A stretch of 64,000 bases of DNA. Origin: Bog-473 sp963706555 (GTDB lineage: Bacteria > Actinomycetota > Acidimicrobiia > Acidimicrobiales > RAAP-2). Both the position numbers and the translations under genes were made by a program. The stretch lies in the NCBI GenBank assembly GCA_963706555.1, contig OY970164.1:5022001-5086000 (forward strand). Direction: 5' to 3'. The notes under the pieces were generated by a model. The model was not told the DNA's origin, ran no database searches, and saw only the letters and a list, made by a program, of their open reading frames with translations. Positions 1 through 8,463 of the stretch are shown here, piece after piece; the stretch's first letter is position 1, and each line of letters opens with the position of its first letter.

Positions 1-198
1 CGATTGAGCTCCGTCGCGCCCTTGGCACCATTGAGCACGACTCCATGACTACGTTGCCAACGCACGTCTCGGGACAGCTGCCTGAAACTTGTCACAAAAT
101 CCAGAGAGCTGGGTACCAAGAAGATCTAGCGGCGCTCTGCTGCGCGCAGCGGGTCGAGGCTGGGGTAAGACTCCTCGGCAGGCTGCCACTAACAGCCT

Positions 199-963
199 GT
201 GATTGTTTCCCTTGAGGGCAAGACTGCCGTGGTGACCGGAGCCGGACGGGGCATCGGTCAGGCGGTCGCGGTTGAGCTGGCCGCGGCGGGGATGGCTGTG
301 GCTTTGGTGGCGCGTTCGGAGGACCAGCTGGCCGACACCGCGCAACAGGTGAAACATCTCGGCGCCGTCGCGGTCGTCGTGCCTGCCGACCTCGCCGATC
401 TGAGCCAGGTGACCGGGGCGATACATCTGGCCACCGATCAGTTGGGGACGATAGATGTTCTCATCAATGACGCCGCCGTGGTGGGGCCTCTCGGCCCGAG
501 CGTATTGGTCGACCCGACCGAGTGGGCCCTCACCTTCAACGTCAATGTGGTGGCCGCCGCCGCGCTCAGCTTCGCGGTGCTGCTCGGCATGGTCGAGCGC
601 GGCTGGGGGCGCATCGTCAACGTGTCCAGCGCGATCGCGGCGCATCCGGGGTCAATGGTCGGCATGAACGCCTACGCGGCGAGCAAGGCGGCCCTCGAAG
701 CCCACACCGTCAATCTGGCGGCTGAGCTGGCCGGCAGCGGCGTGACGGTCAACGCCTTCCGGCCCGGCTCGGTCGACACGGCTATGCAGGCGGGGATACG
801 GGGCCAGGACCCAACGCGTATCGGTGCCACCCTGCACGAGTGGTTCGCCCGCTCCCATGCCGAGGGCGCCATGATCACCCCTGAACAGTCAGCCCGGTCC
901 TTGATCCCGCATCTGTTCGCCGATGGCACCGGCGAGATCTGGGATGTGTCCAGCCCGAACTGA
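199..963 (+). CDS. SDR-family NAD(P)-dependent oxidoreductase
   Basis: 254-residue classical short-chain dehydrogenase/reductase with a complete Rossmann core. The cofactor loop TGAGRGIG lies at residues 13-20. An NDAA motif (usually NNAG) is at 90-93. The catalytic set N114, S143, Y159 and K163 (YAASK) is present. The length matches the family. The start is GTG and the upstream ribosome site is weak. The gene lies 92 bases before the peroxiredoxin and could be read with it. A truncated, closely similar SDR remnant lies at about 8.8-9.0 kb on the other strand. The substrate cannot be told from sequence; redox conversion of a small alcohol or ketone is the family role. Confidence 0.9.
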   Translation: MIVSLEGKTAVVTGAGRGIGQAVAVELAAAGMAVALVARSEDQLADTAQQVKHLGAVAVVVPADLADLSQVTGAIHLATDQLGTIDVLINDAAVVGPLGPSVLVDPTEWALTFNVNVVAAAALSFAVLLGMVERGWGRIVNVSSAIAAHPGSMVGMNAYAASKAALEAHTVNLAAELAGSGVTVNAFRPGSVDTAMQAGIRGQDPTRIGATLHEWFARSHAEGAMITPEQSARSLIPHLFADGTGEIWDVSSPN

Positions 964-1055
964 TGACACCGCTAGCCGCTCTGCGGCAAACCCGGCTGAT
1001 TGCCTTCGCCCGAACCGATCCCTACAACGAGCTTCCTACGACAAGGAGATTCACC

Positions 1056-1547
1056 ATGGCACTGTTACATCCGGCTGAGAGGTTCCCTCAAGTCGTCGTC
1101 ACCCCAACCGACGGGGGCGCCCTGGAGTTGCCCGACGCCCTCGTCGGCCACTTCGGGGTGGTCCTGTTCTATCGGGGCGCCTGGTGCCCGTACTGCAACG
1201 CCCAACTCCGGGCGTTCCAGCGAGCAGCCGACAGCCTGGCCGAGGTCGACGCCCGAGTCGTCGCCTTGTCGGTGGACGACGAGTCCACCACCCGTGAGCT
1301 GGTGGCCAAACTCGGCTTGACGTTCCCCGTCGGCCACAGCGCCGACGCCCGAGCGATCGCAGAGGCCACCGGGGCGTTCGTCAACCCCGACCCAATGTTC
1401 TTGCAGTCCACCGGGTTCGTGCTCGATCCGACCGGTCGGGTGGTGGTCAGCGTCTACTCCAGCGGGGCCATCGGCCGGCTGGTACCCGAGGACGTCATCG
1501 GCATGATCCGCTACATCCGCGACCACGCCCAGGCGACCTCGGCATGA
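1056..1547 (+). CDS. Peroxiredoxin-like (AhpC/TSA) protein
   Basis: 163-residue thioredoxin-fold protein of the AhpC/TSA superfamily. The active-site segment FYRGAWCPYC places C44 and C47 after the first strand. The frame is open back to 963, but ATG 1056 follows a good AAGGAG site at 1043-1048 and removes 31 unconserved residues, so it is chosen. The stop overlaps the next start by four bases (ATGA), indicating translational coupling to the DsbA-like gene. The likely role is thiol-dependent reduction of peroxides or another oxidant. A CxxC in this position can also give disulfide reductase activity, so the exact reaction is open. Confidence 0.87.
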   Translation: MALLHPAERFPQVVVTPTDGGALELPDALVGHFGVVLFYRGAWCPYCNAQLRAFQRAADSLAEVDARVVALSVDDESTTRELVAKLGLTFPVGHSADARAIAEATGAFVNPDPMFLQSTGFVLDPTGRVVVSVYSSGAIGRLVPEDVIGMIRYIRDHAQATSA

Positions 1548-2281
1548 CCACCACCACCGAGACGGCGACCTCCGCTGACGTCAACTTTTATTTTGACCCG
1601 GTGTGCCCGTTCGCTTGGATGACCAGCAAATGGCTGCGCATGGTCACCGCCCAGCGGAACTATACGGTGGACTGGAGGTTCATCTCACTGCGGCTGCTCA
1701 ATGGCGAGGTCGACTACGACACTCACTTCCCGCCTGGCTACGAGGACGGGCACACCGCCGGGCTGCGCTTGCTACGGGTCGCGGCCCGCACCAGAGCCGA
1801 ACACGGCGCAGAGGCGGTCGGTCGCCTGTATCAGGCGATGGGGACCCGCATCTTCGACACCAACAATCACGGGGACACGATCGATCGGGGTAGCGCCGGG
1901 TTCGTCGATCCGATCTTGACCGAGGTCGGCCTGCCCGCCAACCTGGCGGACGCCTTGGACGATACCTCCCTGGACGTGTTGCTTCGCACCGAGACCGAGG
2001 AGGCCTTGGCCTTGACCGGAAGAGACGTCGGGACTCCAATCATCCATTTCCAGCCTCCGGCCGGGGTGGCGTTTTTCGGTCCGGTCATCAGCCGGCTGCC
2101 GAACCCCGACCAAGCGGCGGGCCTGTGGGACCACGTCGTCGCCCTCGCGAGTTTCCCGGGCTTCGCCGAGCTGAAACGCAGTCTGCGAGAACGGCCCCAG
2201 CTGGCCAGCTTCGGCGTCGACCCCGACACCATCGGCGTGCAAGAAGACTGGCACGCTGGAAGCCGCCGCACCAAGAAGTAG
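1544..2281 (+). CDS. DsbA-family protein, mycothiol-dependent nitroreductase-like
   Basis: 245-residue DsbA-fold protein resembling the actinobacterial Rv2466c group of mycothiol-dependent oxidoreductases: an N-terminal strand then FYFDPVCPFAW, and a C-terminal half with GTPIIHF and FGPVISRLP. The active site reads C21-P-F-A24, so the second cysteine of the usual CPWC is replaced by alanine, unlike the paralogue at 3103. There is no signal peptide, so it should be cytoplasmic. It is coupled by a four-base overlap to the peroxiredoxin. A monothiol mechanism using mycothiol as resolving thiol is inferred, not shown. Confidence 0.85.
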   Translation: MTTTTETATSADVNFYFDPVCPFAWMTSKWLRMVTAQRNYTVDWRFISLRLLNGEVDYDTHFPPGYEDGHTAGLRLLRVAARTRAEHGAEAVGRLYQAMGTRIFDTNNHGDTIDRGSAGFVDPILTEVGLPANLADALDDTSLDVLLRTETEEALALTGRDVGTPIIHFQPPAGVAFFGPVISRLPNPDQAAGLWDHVVALASFPGFAELKRSLRERPQLASFGVDPDTIGVQEDWHAGSRRTKK

Positions 2282-2396
2282 CCCCTTCCCATCAACATCT
2301 GGGGCGCCGCGAATGTCGACCCGGTGACTAATCGAGAATGTCGCATGACCGCGATAGGCGCCTGAGGGCGTCGGACGAGAAGAAAGGACCGACCCG

Positions 2397-3053
2397 ATGT
2401 CGAACGTCAATCCCACAGGCGAGCTGACCCGTCAGCTCGCCGAGTTCACCGCCAAGATTCCCGATCCGGTCGCTCTACGGCTTCGGGCCGCGTCCGAGGA
2501 GACCACCGAATCTGGGGTCGCCTCGGGCCTTACCGTCTCCGAGCAGGCGCCGGACTTCATCCTGCCGAACGCGCTCGGTGAGCCCGTCGGGTTGGCTCAA
2601 CGGCTCACGCAGGGGCCGGTCGTGATCTCGTTCTACCGTGGTGAGTGGTGCCCCTTCTGCAACCTCGAGCTCCGGGCCCTGCAGGCTGCCCTTCCTCGCT
2701 TCCAGGCATACTCCGCGTCCCTCTTGGCAATCAGCCCTCAGGCCCCCGACCACAGCCTCTCGGCCACCGAGAAAAACGGGCTCACCTTCGACGTGCTGAG
2801 CGACATCCACCAAGAAGTCATCGCCGCCTATCGGGTGCAGTTCACCGTCCCGGCCGATCTGAAGGACCTGCACCTCGAGGTCTTCCACAACGACCTCTCC
2901 ATTCACACCGCCGATGGGAGCTGGGACCTCCCCATCCCCGCCACGTTCGTGATCGACCGCTCCGGCATCGTACGTGCTCGCTACGTAGCAGCCGACTACA
3001 CGACCCGTATGGACCCCGACGACATCGAGGCGGCGCTCGCCGCTCTCAAATGA
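2397..3053 (+). CDS. Peroxiredoxin-like protein, second copy
   Basis: 218-residue thioredoxin-fold protein with an N-terminal helical extension of about 45 residues. The AhpC/TSA core begins near APDFILPN and carries FYRGEWCPFC (C85, C88). It is longer than the 163-residue copy at 1056 and belongs to the extended peroxiredoxin-like group. An AGAAAGGA-type ribosome site precedes ATG 2397. The gene is the third in a same-strand run with spacings of 115 bases before and 49 after, repeating the peroxiredoxin then DsbA order of the first pair. Confidence 0.87.
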   Translation: MSNVNPTGELTRQLAEFTAKIPDPVALRLRAASEETTESGVASGLTVSEQAPDFILPNALGEPVGLAQRLTQGPVVISFYRGEWCPFCNLELRALQAALPRFQAYSASLLAISPQAPDHSLSATEKNGLTFDVLSDIHQEVIAAYRVQFTVPADLKDLHLEVFHNDLSIHTADGSWDLPIPATFVIDRSGIVRARYVAADYTTRMDPDDIEAALAALK

Positions 3054-3102
3054 CCCGAAGGCCGCTGCCCGAGACCTGTCATCTACGAAGAAGGAGACTG
3101 TC

Positions 3103-3756
3103 ATGGACGCTGTGAGATTTCACTTCGACCCAATCTGCCCTTGGTGCTACCAGACATCGCGGTGGGCCAAGCGGGTCGAACGGCTCGGCGAGATCGAGCT
3201 CGACTGGGGGCTGTTCTCCCTCGAGGTCGTGAACCTGAAGGACGGGGCCGATCCCCGCGAGCTGCAAGCCCGTTCGGCCCCGCACTGCGGACGGCGACCC
3301 TCATCCGAGAGCGGAAGGGCGGCGCCGCGATCGGACCCTTCTACAGCCGCGCTTGGCAAGAGGATCTGGGAGCAGTCACCGCCCGAGCAGGACATGGCAA
3401 CCGCGGTGCGCGCTGCTCTCGAAGAGGTCGGTCTCGATGTCGCGTGGTGCGACGAAGCACTGTCGGATCCGCGGACTTGGGAGGCCGTCCTCTACGAGCA
3501 CCACGCACTGATCGAGAGGACGCGCAGCTTCGGAGTACCGACGATCGTCCTCGACGGGGGAACCGGGCCGGCCATCTTCGGACCCGTGATCAGTGAGCTG
3601 CCGTCGGACGAGGACGCAGTCGACCTGTGGCGACACGTTTCGTGGCTGGCCCGCTACGAAAACTTCGCTGAGCTCAAGCGCGACCGTATCAAGTCCCCTG
3701 ATCTGCCGGCCATGACCTGGTATCAGGCCCAGCGAGAGGCCAATCGATCGACGTGA
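3103..3756 (+). CDS. DsbA-family mycothiol-dependent oxidoreductase with an internal out-of-frame patch
   Basis: 217-residue DsbA-fold paralogue of the gene at 1544, here with a complete CPWC site (C12, C15). A strong AAGGAG precedes ATG 3103. Residues about 60-81 (bases 3280-3345) read as nonsense (HCGRRPSSESG). The same bases in the +2 frame read LRTATLIRERKGGAAIGPFY, which is the expected family sequence. Restoring one C near 3282 and removing one C near 3345 would give a continuous RSAPALRT...FYSALGKRIWE. The two indels compensate, so the reading frame survives. The protein as given probably misfolds locally, unless these are sequencing errors in C runs. Confidence 0.78.
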   Translation: MDAVRFHFDPICPWCYQTSRWAKRVERLGEIELDWGLFSLEVVNLKDGADPRELQARSAPHCGRRPSSESGRAAPRSDPSTAALGKRIWEQSPPEQDMATAVRAALEEVGLDVAWCDEALSDPRTWEAVLYEHHALIERTRSFGVPTIVLDGGTGPAIFGPVISELPSDEDAVDLWRHVSWLARYENFAELKRDRIKSPDLPAMTWYQAQREANRST

Positions 3757-3864
3757 GTCTTTGGGTGAGAAGCCTTCGTCGCCCGGCGCGACCGGAGACG
3801 AGAGGAGCGCCTTGGCCCGCAACCGGACTGGTTGGAACCAAGCAAGCGAAAGGAAGGTCCCGCT

Positions 3865-4701
3865 GTGAGCGATGAGTCCGATAGCCCTAGGAGCGAGCCC
3901 GAGCCGATCGTCGCGATGCTCGTCGAGGAGTGGGCGACGCTAGCGGAACTTCTCGACGGATTGGCTGCCTCGGAATGGCTAACGCCGACAGCACTCCCGG
4001 GATGGAGCGTCCACGATGTCGTCGCTCACCTCATCGGTACCGAAGGTCGCCTTTCTGGCGACGAGGAGCCTCCCTCGCCCATAGACGTAACCACCCTCGC
4101 CCACGTTCGAAACGCCATCGGCGGGGCGAACGAACACTGGGTCCGAGCACTGCGCTCTGAGCCGCCCGAGGAGATGCGTCTTCGCTTCCGAGATGTCTCC
4201 CGACGGCGGGCCGACACGCTCATCGCCATGAGTCGAGGGGACTTTGACGTCCCGACGCAAACGCCGGTCGGGCCAGCACCGTATCGCCGATTCATGGAAA
4301 TCCGGGTCTTCGACTGCTGGATGCACGAGCAGGACATCCGCCAGGCGATCGCATGGCCGGGCCACGAGGAAGGTCCGTGCGCCGAGGTCTCCATCGATGA
4401 GATAGTGCGGGCCCTGGGCTTCATCGTCGGGAAACAAGCGGCCGTCCCCGATGGCTCGACCGTCACGTTCGATCTGGTCGGCCCTGTTCACCGGACGATT
4501 CATGTCGCAGTAAACGGACGAGCCGAAGTCGTTTCTCAACTCGATCGGCCTGCTACCACCACGCTCCGTCTCCCCTCGACGGTCTTTGCCAGGCTCGCCG
4601 GTGGGAGAGCCGACGCCCTGTCAGGACTTAGCACGATCCGCCTCGATGGCGACCCCGCGCTGGGCCGTCGAGTCGTAGAGAACCTGGCGTTCACGATCTG
4701 A
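3865..4701 (+). CDS. Maleylpyruvate isomerase-family mycothiol-dependent enzyme
   Basis: 278 residues. The N-terminal DinB-like four-helix MDMPI domain has VHDVVAHLIG (H55) and FDCWMHEQD (D150, H154), which match the positions of the family's metal ligands. A C-terminal SCP2-like domain follows, ending in LDGDPALGRRVVENLAF. Reading from TTG 3832 is possible, but GTG 3865 sits seven bases after AGGAAGG and is preferred. Enzymes of this family use mycothiol as cofactor for isomerisation or thiol transfer. Position after two Prx/DsbA pairs fits a mycothiol-linked detoxification cluster. The substrate is unknown. Confidence 0.85.
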   Translation: MSDESDSPRSEPEPIVAMLVEEWATLAELLDGLAASEWLTPTALPGWSVHDVVAHLIGTEGRLSGDEEPPSPIDVTTLAHVRNAIGGANEHWVRALRSEPPEEMRLRFRDVSRRRADTLIAMSRGDFDVPTQTPVGPAPYRRFMEIRVFDCWMHEQDIRQAIAWPGHEEGPCAEVSIDEIVRALGFIVGKQAAVPDGSTVTFDLVGPVHRTIHVAVNGRAEVVSQLDRPATTTLRLPSTVFARLAGGRADALSGLSTIRLDGDPALGRRVVENLAFTI

Positions 4702-4752
4702 ATATGGCGTCGGGCCGATCACCTCGGAGCGCCTGATTCGGGCCTCAGGGTG

Positions 4753-5010
4753 CTATTCGGACCGCCAGCGCCGGTAAAGCTCGATGAGATCGTCTCTTGC
4801 CTCTGGAGTCAAGTCCTCCGGCTCCATCGCACCGCTAAGCTGCATCGTCGTCCTGTTCTGCTCCAGGTAGGTGCGGCAATTCGGACATGAACGCAAATGC
4901 GACTCGAATCGGCGCCGGTCACGACGCCCCAGTGCGCCTTCGAGATAGTCGGTAACCAGCTCGACGGCCTGTTGGCATACCAGGTCCCTGGGCAAGAGTC
5001 GCACGGTCAC
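4753..5010 (-). CDS. Zinc-finger anti-sigma factor (zf-HC2 type), paralogue 2
   Basis: 85-residue ZAS-type anti-sigma domain with H38-x3-C42-x2-C45 (HLRSCPNC) and an additional C12. It has no transmembrane segment, so it would act in the cytoplasm. It is a clear paralogue of the protein at 5552-5809. The start is GTG, overlapping the expected TGA of the upstream sigma gene (GTGA), the usual coupled arrangement. That partner sigma gene is decayed, so this anti-sigma factor has lost its cognate. Confidence 0.82.
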   Translation of the reverse strand: MTVRLLPRDLVCQQAVELVTDYLEGALGRRDRRRFESHLRSCPNCRTYLEQNRTTMQLSGAMEPEDLTPEARDDLIELYRRWRSE

Positions 5011-5470
5011 CCTTTCTGAACCAGGCCATCGAGGACTGAACGAATCCGCGATCGACCCGATGAAGCAACACCCTCTGGTTGGTCTCGCTGTTGGAGAGCA
5101 TTTCGCACACGTCCCTACTCGACAGTGCCTTCAACGTGGCTCAAAACTACGACCTGGGATTGCTGATCTGGTGACTATCGATGGGCCGCCGGGCGTAATC
5201 GGCCGGGGCAGTGGCTTCCGGCTCATCATCGAGCGCCTGCATCCCGCATCCGACGGGCGAGGTCCGGGCACCAGCCGTATCGAAGCGGCCCGGCGCGATG
5301 ACGGGATCGCGTAGGTCGACGATTAATTTGGGACGCGGTGCTCACGATCACGGTCGAGCGTGCACGATTGGGGCAGATCTGAAACACGAATCCACCGATG
5401 AGGGCTGTGACCGCCTCGGTCGGCCCGGTCCATTCGCCGCAGTCTTGGCAACGGCCTTCGCTGACCTACG
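5009..5470 (-). pseudogene. Decayed ECF sigma factor paralogous to the gene at 5809
   Basis: Pieces in all three minus-strand frames align in order with the intact sigma factor at 5809-6420: a region near 5390 reading FQICPNRARST, then PGRFDTAG, then DQQSQVVVLSHVEG, then LSSRDVCEML..TNQRVLLHR, and finally GRSRIRSVLDGLVQKG ending exactly on the TGA shared with the anti-sigma start. At least three single-base shifts and an in-frame stop separate the pieces. It is therefore a duplicate sigma gene inactivated by small indels. The N-terminal part is too diverged to place. Confidence 0.72.
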
Positions 5471-5481
5471 GGTCGTTTGGT

Positions 5482-5507
5482 CCGGACGGGCAACATAGCC
5501 CGTCCGG
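5482..5507 (-). terminator. Perfect hairpin after the sigma/anti-sigma pair
   Basis: CCGGACGGGC at 5482-5491 and its exact complement at 5498-5507 form a 10-bp stem with a six-base loop (AACATA). It lies 44 bases downstream of the 5552 gene, on the transcribed side. There is no T-tract on either strand, so termination is inferred from placement only. Confidence 0.45.
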
Positions 5508-5551
5508 AGCGAGCATTCCCGGGTGACCAGACATCGGCAAATCAATCGTCG

Positions 5552-5809
5552 TCAACTTGAGCCAATGCGCCACTGGACGTAGAGCCCGACGAGCTCTTCT
5601 CTTACTTCGGATGGCAACTCTTCGGATCTGAGCCGTCCGGTGAGCTGAATTGTGCTCCGCATCTGAGCGAGGTACGCCGTGCAGTGCGGACATGAGGAGA
5701 GGTGAGCTTCGAATCGGCGCCGGTCAGTACGCGACATTGAGCCCTCGATGTAATCGGTGACCAGCTCGACTGCTTGTCGACAGACCAGTGCGTTTTCACG
5801 GCGGAACAT
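5552..5809 (-). CDS. Zinc-finger anti-sigma factor (zf-HC2 type)
   Basis: 85-residue cytoplasmic zinc-binding anti-sigma domain with H36-x3-C40-x2-C43 (HLSSCPHC) and C10. Its ATG shares one base with the TGA of the upstream ECF sigma gene (TGATG), so the two are translationally coupled. In such pairs the anti-sigma domain holds the sigma factor until zinc or thiol oxidation releases it; redox control here is inferred from the family. The C-terminal 40 residues are a charged helical tail with no membrane segment. Confidence 0.85.
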   Translation of the reverse strand: MFRRENALVCRQAVELVTDYIEGSMSRTDRRRFEAHLSSCPHCTAYLAQMRSTIQLTGRLRSEELPSEVREELVGLYVQWRIGSS

Positions 5810-6420
5810 CAGTGGACCCTTCCGAACCTGGTTTCAAGATCCTGACGGAGTCGGCTTCGGCCCCGATGCAAGAGAACCCTCTGGTTGACCTCAGAGATTT
5901 CCAGTAGTTGACATACTTCCTTGCTATCAAGTCCCTCAATATCTCGTAGCGTTACAACCTGGCGCTGACTTCCGGGAAGGTTCTCGAGCGACGAATGGAT
6001 ACTCTCCGACAGCGACCTCGCGACGACTCGGTCCTCGGCGTCTTCCATAAAGTACTGTGGTGGGGCTACCCAGTCACCGTTTGTGTCGAATCGGTTCGGG
6101 TCGACCGCAGCTTCGGAACTGCTCAGAGGGAGAGCACGGCTTTCTCGTACACCAGTCGAGCGCGCCCGGTTGATTGCAATTTTTACGAGCCACGTCTTGA
6201 TCGAGGAACGACCTTCAAACTTGCTTACGCCTCGCACGACCGCCATCCAGGTGTCCTGGACTACCTCTTCAGCAATCGCATCGCTTGGCACGAACGAGCG
6301 GGCCACAAAGAAGAGAGCATGGTTGTGGCGCCCAACGAGGGCGACGAAGGCTTCCTCGTCGCCTGCTCTTAGGCCTTCGAGAAGCTCACCGTCGCCGACG
6401 GGCGTCCGCGCTCTATCCAT
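5809..6420 (-). CDS. ECF RNA polymerase sigma factor (sigma-70 family)
   Basis: About 203 residues. Region 2 runs from GDEEAFVALVGRHN through FEGRSSIKTWLVKIAINRARS. After a linker, region 4 is LPGSQRQVVTLRDIEGLDSKEVCQLLEISEVNQRVLLHRG in several overlapping motifs. ATG 6420 follows GGTGG; the frame is also open from GTG 6468, adding 16 unconserved residues. It directs RNA polymerase to its own promoters and is coupled to the zinc-finger anti-sigma gene downstream. A decayed duplicate of the same pair lies immediately downstream at 4753-5470. Confidence 0.88.
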   Translation of the reverse strand: MDRARTPVGDGELLEGLRAGDEEAFVALVGRHNHALFFVARSFVPSDAIAEEVVQDTWMAVVRGVSKFEGRSSIKTWLVKIAINRARSTGVRESRALPLSSSEAAVDPNRFDTNGDWVAPPQYFMEDAEDRVVARSLSESIHSSLENLPGSQRQVVTLRDIEGLDSKEVCQLLEISEVNQRVLLHRGRSRLRQDLETRFGRVH

Positions 6421-7021
6421 TAGCCACCGGGTGCCTGCGTAGGTGTCGCACGAGAGCGAGGACATCACGCGGCATGGAACCGATGGCTCGAAGGATTGAC
6501 TTGGTGTCGGAGAAGCCTACAATCGGGAAGAGCCCGCGAATGCGCAGCGTGGTGAGCAAGTCCCAGTTCATGATGTCGATGGCGCCCTTACCTGGCCTTG
6601 ACACGGGTCCAGCAGCAGCCTCATGTTGCCGTGAGGGCACATGATCACGGATTATTAGCGGCGACGTTGGTCCGCGTCTTACCGCGCTCTTTCTTTCAGC
6701 GACAGATCAGGTCACCTGCGAGCCGTGGCATGGTGGTCTGCACCGGTAAGGCGCATACGGGCGACGTTTGGCCTGTGTGGCGAAACTCGACCCCAACCAA
6801 GGGTGTCGCGAGTTACGAAAACCGACCAGCTGTTCGTCGCCGCCAGTGTTCTTTCGTTGCCCACCGGCTTGACGAGACGGGCCGCATCGGTCACGTGTGT
6901 CTCCGTTCGCGCGGGTTGATCGGATCAACCTGTCCGAGGACTGTAACGCTTTGCCCGTCCACCAGGACAGTGATTGTGTGGGGTAATTCGACCCTGCGAG
7001 AAAGCGGAGGTAAGGATCAAC
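6421..7021. other. Intergenic region between divergent sigma and beta-propeller genes
   Basis: About 600 bases that should hold both divergent promoters. On the minus strand, 6413-6571 can encode a 52-residue peptide (MNWDLLTTLRIRGLFPIVGF...) that would overlap the sigma gene start. It has a protein-like composition but no family I recognise and no clear ribosome site, so it is not called as a gene. No RNA gene or repeat is apparent. Confidence 0.3.
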
Positions 7022-8239
7022 ATGCGAAAGCGACTACACAAAGCGGCGCGTCTGGGGCTCGGCGCTGCCACTCTCGGTGGCATCGGTCTCATCGGCGCCT
7101 TTGGCGCGGGTGCGGCTGCAGCAGACGGGCCAGGGTTCGGGTCGGGCACGTCTCCGGTCATCGGGCATGTCTATCTCGATGACAATACGACTGGTACGAA
7201 CACGATCAGCGGTTTCGACCGCCACCTGGACGGTTCCCTCACGCCGCTTGCGCGGTCTCCCTTCGTGGCCGGCGGCGCAGGCACAGGCGCAGCCGGTGGA
7301 CTGGCATCGCAGGGCGCGGTCGCGGTGACCGACGATGGCCGTTTTCTGATTGCGGTGGATGCGGGCAGCAACCAGCTGTCGGTTCTACGCATCAACTTCA
7401 ACGGCAGTCTCCAGCTGGTGCCCAATGGAGTGGTTTCCTCGGATGGTCCGACACCGGTCAGCGTTGCGGTGCATGACGGACTCGTCTACGTCGCCAACGC
7501 CGCTACGGTAGGACCGAACTACACCGGGTTCACGCTGTCCCCCTCCGGACGGCTTCAGCCACTGGCCAACTCGACTGTTTCCCTTCCGAATGGCTCGCAG
7601 CCCGGCGATGTCCTCTTCAACTCGACTGGTACCAACCTGGTCGGGACCCGGGTGGGAACCTCGCAGATCGACAGCTTTTCCGTTGGGAGAAACCGGCTTT
7701 TGACCGAGGCTGCTGGCGCGCCCTTCACAGCTCAGGGGCTTGGGCCTTTCGGCAGTGAGTTTCGGCCGACCAATCCCCAGCAGCTGTTTGTCTCCAATGC
7801 CCACAATGTCGGAGCCGGCAGCGGAACGGTCTCCGCTTACAGCGTCGCCTTCAACGGGTCACTCACCTCTATTGGAGCCAGTCCGGTCCCAGATGACCAG
7901 ACCGCGCCTTGCTGGGTCGCCATCACCCCCAACGGCAGGTATCTGTTCGCAGTGAACACTGGTTCGGGTGATATCTCTAGCTACCAGATCGCCTTCAACG
8001 GGTCCTTGACACTCATTGGCAGCACGGTTGTCAGCAACACCGCCGGGGTCGGCGCGACTGACCCCAGCGTGAGCCCTGACGGACGCACGCTGTATGTGAA
8101 CGAGAGCCGGGTTGGTACTGTGGGCGCCTTCGCCATCAACAATGGCGGGACGCTCACTGAGCTTCCTAGCTCTCCCGTGTCGGTTCCGGCGGGTGCCCAC
8201 CCCGCCGGCATCGTGACCACCGGGTTTGGCGGCTTCTAG
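7022..8239 (+). CDS. Secreted beta-propeller (lactonase/YncE-like) protein
   Basis: 405 residues. An N-terminal signal peptide (MRKRLHKAARLG, then a Gly/Ala-rich hydrophobic stretch ending AAAADG) is followed by about seven propeller blades of the pattern VTDDGRFLIAVDAGSNQLSV and ITPNGRYLFAVNTGSGDIS, with linkers FNGSLQLV, FNGSLTSIG and FNGSLTLIG. This is the lactonase-like seven-bladed fold. An upstream in-frame start at 6974 is rejected because ATG 7022 has a GGAGG-type site at 7006. An enzymatic role is uncertain; many such proteins are extracellular or cell-wall binding propellers. A strong terminator follows at 8260. Confidence 0.86.
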   Translation: MRKRLHKAARLGLGAATLGGIGLIGAFGAGAAAADGPGFGSGTSPVIGHVYLDDNTTGTNTISGFDRHLDGSLTPLARSPFVAGGAGTGAAGGLASQGAVAVTDDGRFLIAVDAGSNQLSVLRINFNGSLQLVPNGVVSSDGPTPVSVAVHDGLVYVANAATVGPNYTGFTLSPSGRLQPLANSTVSLPNGSQPGDVLFNSTGTNLVGTRVGTSQIDSFSVGRNRLLTEAAGAPFTAQGLGPFGSEFRPTNPQQLFVSNAHNVGAGSGTVSAYSVAFNGSLTSIGASPVPDDQTAPCWVAITPNGRYLFAVNTGSGDISSYQIAFNGSLTLIGSTVVSNTAGVGATDPSVSPDGRTLYVNESRVGTVGAFAINNGGTLTELPSSPVSVPAGAHPAGIVTTGFGGF

Positions 8240-8259
8240 TCGAAAGCTTTCCCCATGGT

Positions 8260-8294
8260 GCGAAGGCCGGGAGCATATTGCTCCCGGCCTTCGC
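8260..8294 (+). terminator. Rho-independent terminator
   Basis: Perfect 15-bp stem, GCGAAGGCCGGGAGC at 8260-8274 and its complement at 8280-8294, with loop ATATT. It is followed by ATGTTTT, 20 bases after the beta-propeller stop. Confidence 0.93.
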
Positions 8295-8299
8295 ATGTT

Positions 8300-8463
8300 T
8301 TGGGGGGTCCATGACGAGCGGAGCGTCGGACAGAACCTTTCGTGTCACGTTGTTGATGGCAGATGTGATCGGCGTCGAATGCGTGCCGCGCTCCCAAGGT
8401 CCATGCCGTGAAAGCAACACCGAGGCCGACGCCGAGCTTGGCATGGCGGGATGGTTGCGGCAT
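8300..8463 (-). pseudogene. Remnant of a nickel/cobalt (NiCoT) transporter
   Basis: The minus strand reads GLGVAFTAWTLGARHAFDADHI, ending near 8362. It continues after a one-base shift as SAINNVTRKVLSDAP. The first part contains the HAFDADHI signature of HoxN/NixA-type Ni/Co permeases, and the following NN.TRK is the next conserved block. Only this second-helix region survives; the rest of the permease is absent on both sides. Confidence 0.7.

Noticed and set aside
3..212. Open plus-strand frame at the window edge (IELRRALGTIEHDSM...)
   Set aside because: Could be the tail of a cut gene, but the translation matches no family and it overlaps the SDR start; too weak to call.
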